This document shows positions 9,725-18,564 of a stretch of DNA of 64,000 bases, piece by piece. This DNA is from Bacteroidales bacterium (GTDB taxonomy: Bacteria; Bacteroidota; Bacteroidia; Bacteroidales; JAQUTK01): positions 41,233-105,232 of the forward strand of contig JAQUTK010000008.1 of the NCBI GenBank assembly GCA_028709785.1, in the 5' to 3' direction. A model generated the notes under the pieces. The model saw only the letters and a program-made list of their open reading frames with translations. It had not been told where the DNA came from and did no database searches. Position numbers and translations under genes: made by a program. Position 1 is the stretch's first letter, and every line of letters starts with the position of its first letter.

Positions 9725-10483
9725 ATGCTTGCAAAACGAATAATCCCTTGTCTGGATGTAAAAGATGGTATGACCGTCAAAGGTGTTAACTTTGTCAATT
9801 TCCGCGAAGCGGGTGATGCTGTGGAATTAGGTAAAGCCTACAGCGATCAGGGGGCTGATGAACTGGTCTATCTGGATATTACCGCATCGCACGAAGGTCG
9901 TAAGACTTTTGTCGATCTGGTCAGACGGGTAGCCGCTAATATCAGTATCCCGTTTACAGTGGGTGGCGGAATCAATGAGTTGAAGGATGTGGACAGACTG
10001 CTGAATGCCGGTGCTGATAAGGTTTCGATCAATTCGGCTGCACTTCGCAACCCGCATCTGATCGAAGAGATTTCAACGCATTTCGGGAGTCAGGTATGTG
10101 TGGTAGCGATTGACGCCAAACTTGAAGATAACGGTACATGGATGTGTTATCTGAATGGAGGACGGATTCCAACTGACAGAGATCTGTTTGGCTGGGCCAA
10201 AGAAGCACAAGACCGTGGAGCCGGAGAGATTTTGTTTACCAGCATGAGTCACGATGGTGTGAAAGAGGGATATGCCAATGATGCGTTGGCAAGATTGGCT
10301 GACAGTCTGAATATTCCGGTAATCGCATCGGGGGGCGCAGGCAAAATGGAGCATTTCAAAGATACGTTTGTAGTCGGAAAAGCCGATGCCGCACTGGCAG
10401 CAAGTGTGTTTCACTTTGGTGAAATCAAAATTCCGGAACTAAAGCAATATCTCAAAGAACAACATATTACAGTACGAATTTAA
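9725..10483 (+). CDS. hisF: Imidazole glycerol phosphate synthase, cyclase subunit
   Basis: A 252-residue (beta/alpha)8 barrel partner of HisH that uses ammonia and PRFAR to make imidazole glycerol phosphate. Seen: the N-terminal [13 protein letters not shown] with the catalytic Asp11, phosphate-binding [11 protein letters not shown], the second catalytic acid in [13 protein letters not shown], and [13 protein letters not shown]. It has the two-fold half-barrel symmetry it shares with HisA, its neighbour. It lies 11 bases after hisA and 14 before hisIE. Confidence 0.97.
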   Translation: MLAKRIIPCLDVKDGMTVKGVNFVNFREAGDAVELGKAYSDQGADELVYLDITASHEGRKTFVDLVRRVAANISIPFTVGGGINELKDVDRLLNAGADKVSINSAALRNPHLIEEISTHFGSQVCVVAIDAKLEDNGTWMCYLNGGRIPTDRDLFGWAKEAQDRGAGEILFTSMSHDGVKEGYANDALARLADSLNIPVIASGGAGKMEHFKDTFVVGKADAALAASVFHFGEIKIPELKQYLKEQHITVRI

Positions 10484-10497
10484 ATAATCATTACGAT

Positions 10498-11094
10498 ATG
10501 AAACTCAATTATGACAAGATGGGCGGATTGATTCCTGCTATTATTCAGGACGACGTAACTAACAAGGTGTTGATGCTCGGATTCATGAATGAAGAAGCTT
10601 ACAACAAAACGGTAGAACTGGGTAAGGTGACTTTCTATAGCCGTACCAAAGACAGACTGTGGACAAAAGGCGAAGAGAGCGGTAACTTTCTGAACGTGGT
10701 CTCTATAAAAGAGGATTGTGATCAGGATACGTTATTGATCAAAGTAAATCCGGTCGGACCTGTATGTCATTTAGGTACAGACACTTGTTGGGGTGAGAAA
10801 AACGACATGGAGGATATCCTCTTCCTGAAATACCTGCAAGACTTTATTGAACGTCGTTATAAGGAAATGCCGGAAGGTTCTTATACTACTTCCCTGTTTC
10901 AGAAAGGTATCAACCGTATGGCTCAGAAAGTGGGCGAAGAAGCAGTTGAGTCTGTCATTGAAGCAACCAATGGTACTGAAAAAGGGCTGATATACGAGGC
11001 TTCTGACCTTATTTACCACCTTATTGTATTGCTTACTTCCAAAGGTCTTCGTATCGATGATCTGGCTCGTGAGTTGAAAACCCGCCATAAATAA
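10498..11094 (+). CDS. hisIE: Bifunctional phosphoribosyl-AMP cyclohydrolase / phosphoribosyl-ATP pyrophosphatase
   Basis: A 198-residue fusion carrying steps 2 and 3 of histidine synthesis. Residues 1-105 are the HisI cyclohydrolase, with VTFYSRTKDRLWTKGEESGN and the zinc/substrate segment CHLGTDTCW. Residues 110-198 are the HisE pyrophosphatase, an all-helical MazG-like domain with KVGEEAVESVIEA as the acidic metal-binding helix. It closes the his cluster; the next gene starts nine bases after the stop. The earlier genes hisG, hisD, hisC and hisB are not in the window. Confidence 0.96.
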   Translation: MKLNYDKMGGLIPAIIQDDVTNKVLMLGFMNEEAYNKTVELGKVTFYSRTKDRLWTKGEESGNFLNVVSIKEDCDQDTLLIKVNPVGPVCHLGTDTCWGEKNDMEDILFLKYLQDFIERRYKEMPEGSYTTSLFQKGINRMAQKVGEEAVESVIEATNGTEKGLIYEASDLIYHLIVLLTSKGLRIDDLARELKTRHK

Positions 11095-11102
11095 TTGGTA
11101 AA

Positions 11103-11846
11103 ATGAGCGAAGAACTACTTATCCGGTATGAGAATGTGGAGATCAGACAGAAGGAGCTGGTCGTCCTGAAAGATGTGAACCTTCAAGTGAGCAAAGGAGA
11201 ATTCATCTATCTGATCGGAAAGGTAGGCTCCGGGAAAAGCAGTTTGCTGAAAACATTGTACTATGAACTTCTCATCAGCGAAGGTGAAGCAACGATTTAT
11301 GATTATAACCTTAGAAAGCTGAAAAGAAAAGAGATACCTCTGCTCAGAAGAAAGCTCGGTATCGTTTTTCAGGACTTTCAGTTGTTGATTGACAGGAACG
11401 TTCAGAAAAATCTGGAGTTTGTGCTGAAAGCCACCGGATGGAAGTCAAAAGATGACATGGAAGAGCGTATTAATAAGGTGCTGAAAGAGGTCGGGATGTC
11501 GAATAAAGGCTACAAAATGCCTCATGAATTGTCGGGTGGCGAACAGCAACGTATTGTGATTGCCCGGGCATTGCTCAATGCTCCTGATCTGATACTAGCC
11601 GATGAACCGACCGGCAACCTGGATGTGGAGACCGGAACACAGATTCTCGAACTTCTGAGACGGATTAACGAACTGGGAACAACGATCATTATGACAACTC
11701 ATAATCTGGATTGGGTCAGCAAGTTTCCCGCAAAGACCTATGTCTGCGAAAATAACCGCTTGACCTGTCTGGTGCCGGATGTCGAAGTGGAGAAAGTAAA
11801 CGATCTGAAAAAAGAATTTGATTCTGAAACAGACTCAGCTAGTTAA
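11103..11846 (+). CDS. FtsE-like ABC transporter ATP-binding protein
   Basis: A 247-residue ABC ATPase close to FtsE of the FtsEX divisome complex, which controls peptidoglycan hydrolases. Seen: Walker A GKVGSGKSS, Q-loop VFQDFQLL, signature LSGGEQQR, Walker B LILADEPTGNLD, and switch His in MTTHN. VFQDFQLL followed by VQKNLEFVL is FtsE-like; LolD or a related export ATPase remains possible. No FtsX-type permease is beside it: it starts nine bases after hisIE and is followed by lysC under a separate promoter, so its partner must be elsewhere. Confidence 0.8.
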   Translation: MSEELLIRYENVEIRQKELVVLKDVNLQVSKGEFIYLIGKVGSGKSSLLKTLYYELLISEGEATIYDYNLRKLKRKEIPLLRRKLGIVFQDFQLLIDRNVQKNLEFVLKATGWKSKDDMEERINKVLKEVGMSNKGYKMPHELSGGEQQRIVIARALLNAPDLILADEPTGNLDVETGTQILELLRRINELGTTIIMTTHNLDWVSKFPAKTYVCENNRLTCLVPDVEVEKVNDLKKEFDSETDSAS

Positions 11847-11860
11847 AGAATGACAAGCAA

Positions 11861-11892
11861 ATTGGTAGAATGCAAATTATATCGTATTTTTG
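11861..11892 (+). promoter_or_regulatory. Promoter of lysC-lysA
   Basis: ATTG (11861-11864), 20 bases, then TATTTTTG (11885-11892) matches the Bacteroidota promoter well. The lysC start is at 11952, leaving a leader of about 50 bases with no visible riboswitch fold. Confidence 0.65.
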
Positions 11893-11951
11893 TACCTGAA
11901 AAGAGATTAGCAACAATCAGTTATCAATAGAAATATTAATTGAAATAGAAA

Positions 11952-13268
11952 ATGAAAGTATTAAAGTTTGGAGGTACCTCTGTGGGCAGTGCTCAACGCA
12001 TGAAAGAAGTAGCAAAGTTGATCAGCGGAGATGGTCAGAATATCATTGTTCTCTCTGCGATGTCAGGCACAACAAACAGTTTGGTTGAGATTTCTGATTA
12101 TCTGTATAAAAAGAATCCTGACGGAGCGAATGAAATCATTAACCGTCTGGAGAAGAAATACATGGACGTTATAAAAGAACTTTACACCAAAGAAGAATAT
12201 AATGAAAAAGGTCTTGAGGTGGTAAAGTCACATTTCGATTATATCCGCTCTTTCACAAAAGATTTGTTTACCGTTTTTGAAGAAAAAGTTGTCCTGGCTC
12301 AGGGCGAACTGATCTCTACCGCATTGGTAAACAACTACATGAACGAACAGGGCGTTAAGTGTGTATTACTTCCTGCGCTTGATTTTATGCGCACGGACAA
12401 AAACAGCGAACCGGATCCTGTCTATATCAAAGATAAACTGGCTGTTCAGCTCGCCAAATATCCGGATGCCGAACTCTTTATCACGCAAGGTTTTATCTGT
12501 CGCAATGCATATGGCGAAGTGGATAACCTGCAAAGAGGCGGCAGTGACTATACAGCATCATTGGTGGGTGCGGCAGTCAATGCTTCCGAGATTCAGATCT
12601 GGACAGATATTGATGGCATGCATAACAATGATCCACGTTTTGTGGAGAACACAAGTCCGGTACGTCAGCTCCATTTTGAAGAAGCTGCAGAACTGGCCTA
12701 CTTCGGAGCCAAAATCCTCCATCCTACCTGTATTGTTCCGGCAAAGTTCAATAACATTCCGGTACGTCTGCTCAACACGATGGATCCTACCGCTCCGGGC
12801 ACTCTGATCTGCAACGAACTTGTACATGGAAAGATCAAAGCTGTGGCTGCAAAAGACGGCATCACCTCCATCAAGATCAAATCGGGTCGTATGCTGCTTG
12901 CTCATGGTTTTATGCGGAAAGTATTCGAGATCTTTGAAAACTACCAGACTCCGGTTGACATGGTTACAACGTCGGAAGTTGGCATTTCTCTGACTATAGA
13001 CAATAAGAAGAATCTGAAGGAAATCCTTGATTCATTAAAGAAGTTTGGTACAGTGACCGTAGATGAAGAGATGTGTATCATCTGCGTCGTTGGAGACCTG
13101 GATTGGGAAAATCTTGGTTTTGAAGATGATGCACTTCATGCGTTGAAAGAAATTCCAATCCGGATGATCTCTTATGGAGGAAGTAATTATAATATCTCCT
13201 TCCTGATCAAAGCCAGCGACAAGAAAAAGGCGCTTCAATCTTTAAGTAATTACCTGTTTAATAAGTAA
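11952..13268 (+). CDS. lysC: Aspartate kinase
   Basis: A 438-residue monofunctional aspartokinase that phosphorylates aspartate as the first step to lysine, diaminopimelate, threonine and methionine. Seen: N-terminal KFGGTSVGSAQRM, the aspartate site RGGSDYTASLVGAA, FGAKILHPTCIVPA, and two C-terminal ACT domains from about residue 295 (including VDMVTTSEVGISLTID) for allosteric control, probably by lysine. lysA follows eight bases later, so this isozyme is probably devoted to the lysine/peptidoglycan branch. No fused homoserine dehydrogenase is present. Confidence 0.96.
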   Translation: MKVLKFGGTSVGSAQRMKEVAKLISGDGQNIIVLSAMSGTTNSLVEISDYLYKKNPDGANEIINRLEKKYMDVIKELYTKEEYNEKGLEVVKSHFDYIRSFTKDLFTVFEEKVVLAQGELISTALVNNYMNEQGVKCVLLPALDFMRTDKNSEPDPVYIKDKLAVQLAKYPDAELFITQGFICRNAYGEVDNLQRGGSDYTASLVGAAVNASEIQIWTDIDGMHNNDPRFVENTSPVRQLHFEEAAELAYFGAKILHPTCIVPAKFNNIPVRLLNTMDPTAPGTLICNELVHGKIKAVAAKDGITSIKIKSGRMLLAHGFMRKVFEIFENYQTPVDMVTTSEVGISLTIDNKKNLKEILDSLKKFGTVTVDEEMCIICVVGDLDWENLGFEDDALHALKEIPIRMISYGGSNYNISFLIKASDKKKALQSLSNYLFNK

Positions 13269-13276
13269 ATGACTTT

Positions 13277-14434
13277 ATGAAAGGAACATTTCCTATCAAT
13301 AAAATAAAAGGGACGGAGACGCCCTTTTATTTTTACAATACCGGCTTGTTGAGAGAAACACTGGAAACTGCGAAGAAAGAAGCCGGCAAATTCGGTTACT
13401 TCATTCACTATGCAATGAAGGCAAATGCCAATCCCCGGCTACTTTCTATTATACGTGAACATGGTTTTGGCGCCGACTGTGTAAGTGGTGGCGAAGTATT
13501 GGCCGCACTGAAAGCGGGATTTCCTGCTTCAAAAGTGGTGTTTGCCGGTGTGGGAAAAGCGGATTGGGAGATTAATGCCGCTCTGGATAATGATATCTTT
13601 TGCTTTAACATAGAGTCTGTTCCGGAGCTGGAAGTGATCAACGAACTGGCTGCGGCAAAAAACAAAGTTGCCTCCATCGCTATCCGGGTCAACCCCAATG
13701 TGGATGCGCATACTCATCATTATATCACAACCGGATTGCAGGAGAATAAATTTGGTATCAATCTGTGTGATCTCGATATGGTTATCGACCTTGCGATCGC
13801 TCTGCCTAACATCAAACTGGTGGGATTGCATTTTCATATCGGTTCGCAGATAACCGACATGACTCCGTTTGCCTCTCTGAGCATGCGTATCAATGAGATT
13901 CAGACCAAACTGGGAGAGCGTAAGATCCGTCTGGAACATATTAATGTCGGCGGCGGACTGGGTATTGATTATGATCACCCAAACCGTCAGCCGATTCCGG
14001 ATTTCAAGAGTTATTTTGAAACTTTCCACAAACATCTCAACTTGTATGAGGGACAGACATTCCACTGCGAACTGGGACGTTCGCTGGTGGCACAATGTGG
14101 AAGTTTGATTTCAAAGGTGCTCTATATTAAACAAGGTACGGCCAAGCAATTTGCTATACTGGATGCAGGTATGACAGATCTTATCCGCCCCGCGCTTTAT
14201 CAGGCATATCATAAGATTGAGAATATCTCTTCAGATGAACCGCTTGAAAAATACGATGTAGTAGGACCTATCTGTGAATCATCTGATTGTTTTGAAAAAG
14301 AGGCTGATCTCAACAAAGCACACCGCGGAGACTATTTTGCTCTTCGTTCGGCAGGTGCTTATGGTGAAATCATGGCCTCTCAATACAATCTGCGTAAATT
14401 ACCTGGCTCATTCTTATCTGAAGATTTTATCTAA
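13277..14434 (+). CDS. lysA: Diaminopimelate decarboxylase
   Basis: A 385-residue fold-type III PLP enzyme that decarboxylates meso-diaminopimelate to lysine. Seen: the PLP lysine motif HYAMKANANP, GADCVSGGEV, the phosphate-binding stretch NVGGGLGIDY, CELGRSLVAQCG, and the substrate-closing CESSDCFEKEADL. The length is slightly short for LysA (about 400-420), as in other Bacteroidales. It is coupled to lysC; dapA of the same pathway is 46 kb away at 60.4 kb. Confidence 0.95.
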   Translation: MKGTFPINKIKGTETPFYFYNTGLLRETLETAKKEAGKFGYFIHYAMKANANPRLLSIIREHGFGADCVSGGEVLAALKAGFPASKVVFAGVGKADWEINAALDNDIFCFNIESVPELEVINELAAAKNKVASIAIRVNPNVDAHTHHYITTGLQENKFGINLCDLDMVIDLAIALPNIKLVGLHFHIGSQITDMTPFASLSMRINEIQTKLGERKIRLEHINVGGGLGIDYDHPNRQPIPDFKSYFETFHKHLNLYEGQTFHCELGRSLVAQCGSLISKVLYIKQGTAKQFAILDAGMTDLIRPALYQAYHKIENISSDEPLEKYDVVGPICESSDCFEKEADLNKAHRGDYFALRSAGAYGEIMASQYNLRKLPGSFLSEDFI

Positions 14435-14449
14435 CAAGAAACAAAACTG

Positions 14450-15607
14450 ATGGGATTTTTCTTCGATCAATATCCATTTCTAATCGGGATATGCATGGTG
14501 GCACTGCTGGCTTTGCTGGTGCAACTGTTTTGCTATCTCTATTACTATGGGTCGGTCTGGTTTCAATCGCGCAGAGCAGCGAAAAACAAGATTGTTTATA
14601 CAGACGAAGAGGTTCCTGTGTCAGTCATTGTATATGCGGAATATCTGGAAGAGTTGCAACAGACTCTTCCGGCAATTCTGCAACAGCAATACTCCGATTT
14701 TGAAGTGATCGTTGTCAATGATGGAAATGGCAGTCAGGTCTATGACTATGTCTCGATCTTACAAAACGATTATCCCAATCTCTATCATACCTATGTGCCT
14801 CTCAATGCAAAATATATCAGTCGCAAGAAGTTGGCTCTTACTATTGGCATCAAGGCGGCACGCAACGAATGGGTCATGCTGACCAACGCGGGATGTCTTC
14901 CCTCCTCTTCGCTTTGGATCAAAAGTATGTCGCGCAACTTCTTGCCGCAGACAGATCTGGTGTTGGGATACAGTAACTTCAAATCCAGACATTCTTTGAT
15001 CAGCCGGTTTATTGCCTTTGATGGAATGATGGATGCGTTGCAGTATCTCGGAAGAGCTATTCATCACTCGGCATATAAAGGCGATGGACGAAACATGGCC
15101 TTTCGCAAGGAACTATTCTTCCGGCAGGAAGGTTTTAAAGGACACCTCGACCTGATTTCCGGAGAGGATGATCTGTTTGTGAGCAGCATCACCACACCGA
15201 AGAATACGAGGGTAGAGTGTTCCTCTGATAGTTTGATTTCCGAAGCTTCGGTCAATCTGACTCTCTGGGCAAACTTCAAACAAAAGTATGCCGCCTCTTC
15301 CCGTTATTACAAACGTTCCGCATCAATTATCGCACTGATACGCAACAGTTCGATGTATCTCTTTTACGCCTCTTTTATCATTCTGATTGTCTCAGGTTTC
15401 ACCTCCGGCTGGGTTTTCTCTGTCATTGGTTCGCTGCTGTTTCTTATCCGATACAGTATCCAACAGTTTGTCATTGAAAAGAGCAGTTCGCTGTTACAGG
15501 AACGTTCCTGCTATTTCACCATTATGCTTTTCGAGCTCCTTACTCCTTTATGCTCCATCTATTTCCGCCTTCGCCGCTCCAGCTACGACTTTACCTGGAA
15601 GATCTGA
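14450..15607 (+). CDS. Membrane-anchored family 2 glycosyltransferase
   Basis: A 385-residue protein: one N-terminal transmembrane helix (about residues 8-35), a GT-A domain (about 55-280) with VSVIVYAEYLEELQQTLPAI-type opening, donor-binding VVNDGNG, and a catalytic-type GEDDLFVS, then two or three C-terminal helices (about 300-365). The layout is that of processive or lipid-linked GT2 enzymes, but the usual QxxRW motif is not obvious. The acceptor is unknown; with lysA 16 bases upstream it may share that transcript. It is lone rather than in a capsule cluster. Confidence 0.85.
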   Translation: MGFFFDQYPFLIGICMVALLALLVQLFCYLYYYGSVWFQSRRAAKNKIVYTDEEVPVSVIVYAEYLEELQQTLPAILQQQYSDFEVIVVNDGNGSQVYDYVSILQNDYPNLYHTYVPLNAKYISRKKLALTIGIKAARNEWVMLTNAGCLPSSSLWIKSMSRNFLPQTDLVLGYSNFKSRHSLISRFIAFDGMMDALQYLGRAIHHSAYKGDGRNMAFRKELFFRQEGFKGHLDLISGEDDLFVSSITTPKNTRVECSSDSLISEASVNLTLWANFKQKYAASSRYYKRSASIIALIRNSSMYLFYASFIILIVSGFTSGWVFSVIGSLLFLIRYSIQQFVIEKSSSLLQERSCYFTIMLFELLTPLCSIYFRLRRSSYDFTWKI

Positions 15608-15739
15608 ACCACTTCTCCACTCTTTATTCCTGTTAAATATTCCCAATTAGATCGTTGGTTTTGTATATTTCATTATATTTATGGCTGATTTGTATCTGCT
15701 ACCTTGATCAGTCGCTGTATTATTCAATGAATATACAAT

Positions 15740-16642
15740 ATGAAAAACTATGCATCCAGTCAAACTGTCAGATTACACTCGGGAGAAACACTTCTGGATG
15801 TGAATGGCCGAAAACTTTGGTATGAAGTAGTCGGTGAAGGAGATCAGATTCCCCTCTTACTTCTTCATGGCGGTCCCGGTGCTCCAAGTTATTACCTGAA
15901 TCCTCTACGGGAGCTATCAGACGAACGTCCGGTTATTTTTTTTGATCAGTTGGGTTGTGGACGCTCAGAACCAATCACCGATACAAGTTTGTTGACTATT
16001 CCCTTTTTTGTGGATCAAATCGAAGCATTACGCAAAGCCTTAGGAATTGAATCATTTTATCTCTATGGTCAGTCATGGGGAACAATGTTGGGAATGGACT
16101 ATTACCTGACCTATCCCGAACATGTGAAAGCGATTATCTTCAGCAGTGCGGCACTGAGTATTCCTTTATGGATCAGAGAAACCAGAAAGATGCTCGATAC
16201 ACTGCCCGAAGAGAACAGGGAAGCGATCCGTATCAACGAGGAACGCGGCACTTTTGATGACCCGGACTATCAGAAAGCACTTGATCTGTTTTATCAAAAA
16301 TATGTATCTCGCAAACAGCCGTTGTCACAGGATCTGGTCACTACTTTTGAAAATATCAGTGCTGTTGTTTACAACTACATGTTTGGTCCCAGCGAGTTTA
16401 ACAGTACCGGTATATTGGCTGACTTTGACCGCACTCCTCAATTAAAAGATATAAAGGTCCCGGTGCTATATATCGTCGGTCAGTATGATGAAGCCTCACC
16501 CACTAACGTAAGATATTACCACAGTCTGACCCCCGGTTCGTCGTATGTGGAGATCCCCGATGCGGCGCATGTCACCATGCACGATGCTCCCGGAGCTGAC
16601 GTAAAGGCTATCCGCGATTTTCTGAAAGAAGTAAAAGAATGA
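15740..16642 (+). CDS. pip: Proline iminopeptidase-family alpha/beta hydrolase
   Basis: A 300-residue alpha/beta hydrolase (S33). It has the oxyanion motif HGGPGAPSYYL, the nucleophile elbow GQSWGTM with Ser112, Asp250 in GQYDEASP, and His277 in DAAHVTMHD, so the catalytic triad is complete. HGGPG plus GQSWG is typical of prolyl aminopeptidases releasing N-terminal proline (or related amides) from peptides. There is no signal peptide. A GNAT gene follows 24 bases downstream. The exact substrate is inferred from the family. Confidence 0.88.
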   Translation: MKNYASSQTVRLHSGETLLDVNGRKLWYEVVGEGDQIPLLLLHGGPGAPSYYLNPLRELSDERPVIFFDQLGCGRSEPITDTSLLTIPFFVDQIEALRKALGIESFYLYGQSWGTMLGMDYYLTYPEHVKAIIFSSAALSIPLWIRETRKMLDTLPEENREAIRINEERGTFDDPDYQKALDLFYQKYVSRKQPLSQDLVTTFENISAVVYNYMFGPSEFNSTGILADFDRTPQLKDIKVPVLYIVGQYDEASPTNVRYYHSLTPGSSYVEIPDAAHVTMHDAPGADVKAIRDFLKEVKE

Positions 16643-16666
16643 TATCAAACAGATTAGCACAACGAT

Positions 16667-17518
16667 ATGGAACAGAAGTTTGAAATTCGGAATGCAACCG
16701 AGAAAGAAGTGGAGCAGATACTTGTAGAATGGTCTGCCGAAGAAGGATGGAACCCGGGATTGCACGATGGAACCTGCTATTACGCAGCTGATCCAAAAGG
16801 TTTTTTTATTGGGTTTCTGGGTGATGAACCAATCGCATGTGTCTCTGCAGTAGCCTATAACCACTCTTTTGGGTTTATGGGCTTTTTTATTGTAAAACCG
16901 GAATACAGGGGACAAGAATATGGTTTGCAGATTGGGAAGGCCGGATTTGACTACCTGGGCAACCGGACAATCGGACTGGATGGTGTGGTAGCTCAACAGG
17001 CCAATTACATGAAATCCGGTTTTAAGATTGCATGGAACAATTATCGGATGAAGGGTAAGGCTGTCACTTCTCCTCAAATAGATCCGGAAATCATTCCCCT
17101 CTCTGACGAATTGATGGAAGAAGTAGAAATACTGGATGCTTCCTGTTTCTCTATCTCCCGCCCTTCATTTTTTCATCGTTGGGTAAAACAACCCGATCAT
17201 ACCGTTTTTGTCAGTATGCGAAAAGGAAGAGTCAGTGGTTACGGGGTGATACGCAAATGCAGAGAAGGTTACAAGATTGGTCCGTTGATTGCTGATAATC
17301 AGGAACAGGCTGAAGGTTTATATCAGGCTCTTTGTTCTTCTGTTGAGGAAGGTGCCGTAATCTATCTGGATATCCCTGAACTGAATAAATCAGCTATTCA
17401 TCTGGCATCAAAACAGAATATGGAAAAAGTCTTTGAAACAGCCCGAATGTATGTCGGGCATGTCCCGCTCCTTAAGATGAGCAGAATATTTGGATTGACA
17501 AGCTTTGAGATTGGGTGA
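16667..17518 (+). CDS. GNAT-family N-acetyltransferase with C-terminal YitH/HolE-like domain
   Basis: A 283-residue protein. Residues 1-135 form a GNAT domain: GFFIVKPEYRGQEYGLQIG contains the acetyl-CoA pyrophosphate loop in the R/Q-x-x-G/A form. Residues 140-283 form a second domain (SFFHRWVKQPDHTVFV, then GYGVIRKCREGYKIGPLIADN) like the Acetyltransf_18 half of bipartite GNAT enzymes. The substrate is unknown. It follows the peptidase by 24 bases and probably shares its transcript; amino acid or peptide acetylation would suit the context but is a guess. Confidence 0.85.
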   Translation: MEQKFEIRNATEKEVEQILVEWSAEEGWNPGLHDGTCYYAADPKGFFIGFLGDEPIACVSAVAYNHSFGFMGFFIVKPEYRGQEYGLQIGKAGFDYLGNRTIGLDGVVAQQANYMKSGFKIAWNNYRMKGKAVTSPQIDPEIIPLSDELMEEVEILDASCFSISRPSFFHRWVKQPDHTVFVSMRKGRVSGYGVIRKCREGYKIGPLIADNQEQAEGLYQALCSSVEEGAVIYLDIPELNKSAIHLASKQNMEKVFETARMYVGHVPLLKMSRIFGLTSFEIG

Positions 17519-17582
17519 TTCCTCTTGAAGCAATAGTCTCAACAAAGGTGTATGTACTAATGTTCCTTATCTACTACGTCGT

Positions 17583-18554
17583 ATGAAGAAATTGATGATT
17601 GGTTGGATTGGAGGTTTTCTTTGTTGCTTGCAATGTCTCGCCCAGGAATTACCTCAGCTCACATTTACCCCCCAATGGCTGCCTCAGGCGCAGTTTGCGG
17701 GATACTATGTGGCTCAGAAGAAAGGATTTTATAAGGCAGAAGGATTAGATGTCAGGATTGTCCACCCTTCCCCTTCTGTCAACTCTGTGGAATATCTCAG
17801 GAATGAGCAATCGGATATTACGACTCAGTTTCTTACTTCTGCTTTTGCTTTCCGTGACGCAGGAGTAGATCTGGTAAACATCGCGCAGATTTCTCAAAAC
17901 TCAGCACTGCTGTTTGTTTCCAAAAAAGAAAAAGGCATCATGGAGCTCTCTGATCTCAATGGAAAAAAAATAGGGATCTGGCGATCAGGGTTTGATGAAG
18001 TAGCCAGAGAGATCATAAAATCTAACAATTATCAGGTACAATGGGTGCCGGTACTTAATACCGTCAATCTGTTCTTATCCGGATATCTGGATGCCATGAC
18101 AGTGATGTGGTATAATGAATATGACCAGATTATCCAGTCGGGTGTCAACGAAGAGGAGTTAAACCGCATCTTTTTTTCTGATTGCGGATTCAATATTCCG
18201 GAAGACGGACTCTATTGCCTGAACAAAACACTGATCCAGCGCGGTGACGATCTGCTGAAATTTGTCCGGGCAACCCTGAAAGGATGGGAATATGCAAAAG
18301 AAAACAAAGAGGAAACTCTGAGCATTGTTCTGGAGGAAATGAAAAAAAACCATGTGCCGACCAACAAGGCTCACCAGGCCTGGATGCTGGATAAGGTACT
18401 TCTCATGATAGATCCGGGAAGTAAAAACGTAAAAAAAGGAGAGCTCGCGGAGAGTGATTTCGTCAAAACTCAAAACATGCTCTTTGAGGCCGGAAACATA
18501 AAAGCCCGGACAGCATTCAAGGAATTTTACAAACCAGTCATGAAAAATAAATAA
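17583..18554 (+). CDS. NMT1/THI5-like periplasmic substrate-binding protein
   Basis: A 323-residue protein with an N-terminal signal peptide (hydrophobic core at residues 4-20, possible cleavage after CLAQ). The mature part begins LTFTPQWLPQAQFAGYYVAQKKGFYKAEGLDV, classic for the NMT1/THI5/SsuA type II binding fold that brings pyrimidines, nitrate, sulfonates or similar small ligands to ABC importers. No matching SsuB/SsuC-type genes are adjacent; instead a Cache-PP2C phosphatase starts 11 bases downstream. It may act as the sensory ligand receptor of that signalling set rather than as a transporter component (inference). Confidence 0.85.
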   Translation: MKKLMIGWIGGFLCCLQCLAQELPQLTFTPQWLPQAQFAGYYVAQKKGFYKAEGLDVRIVHPSPSVNSVEYLRNEQSDITTQFLTSAFAFRDAGVDLVNIAQISQNSALLFVSKKEKGIMELSDLNGKKIGIWRSGFDEVAREIIKSNNYQVQWVPVLNTVNLFLSGYLDAMTVMWYNEYDQIIQSGVNEEELNRIFFSDCGFNIPEDGLYCLNKTLIQRGDDLLKFVRATLKGWEYAKENKEETLSIVLEEMKKNHVPTNKAHQAWMLDKVLLMIDPGSKNVKKGELAESDFVKTQNMLFEAGNIKARTAFKEFYKPVMKNK

Positions 18555-18564
18555 GATCAAGAGT

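Noticed and set aside
11847..11951. A lysine riboswitch before lysC.
   Set aside because: The leader is about 50 bases after the promoter, too short for the five-helix lysine aptamer, and no motif is seen.
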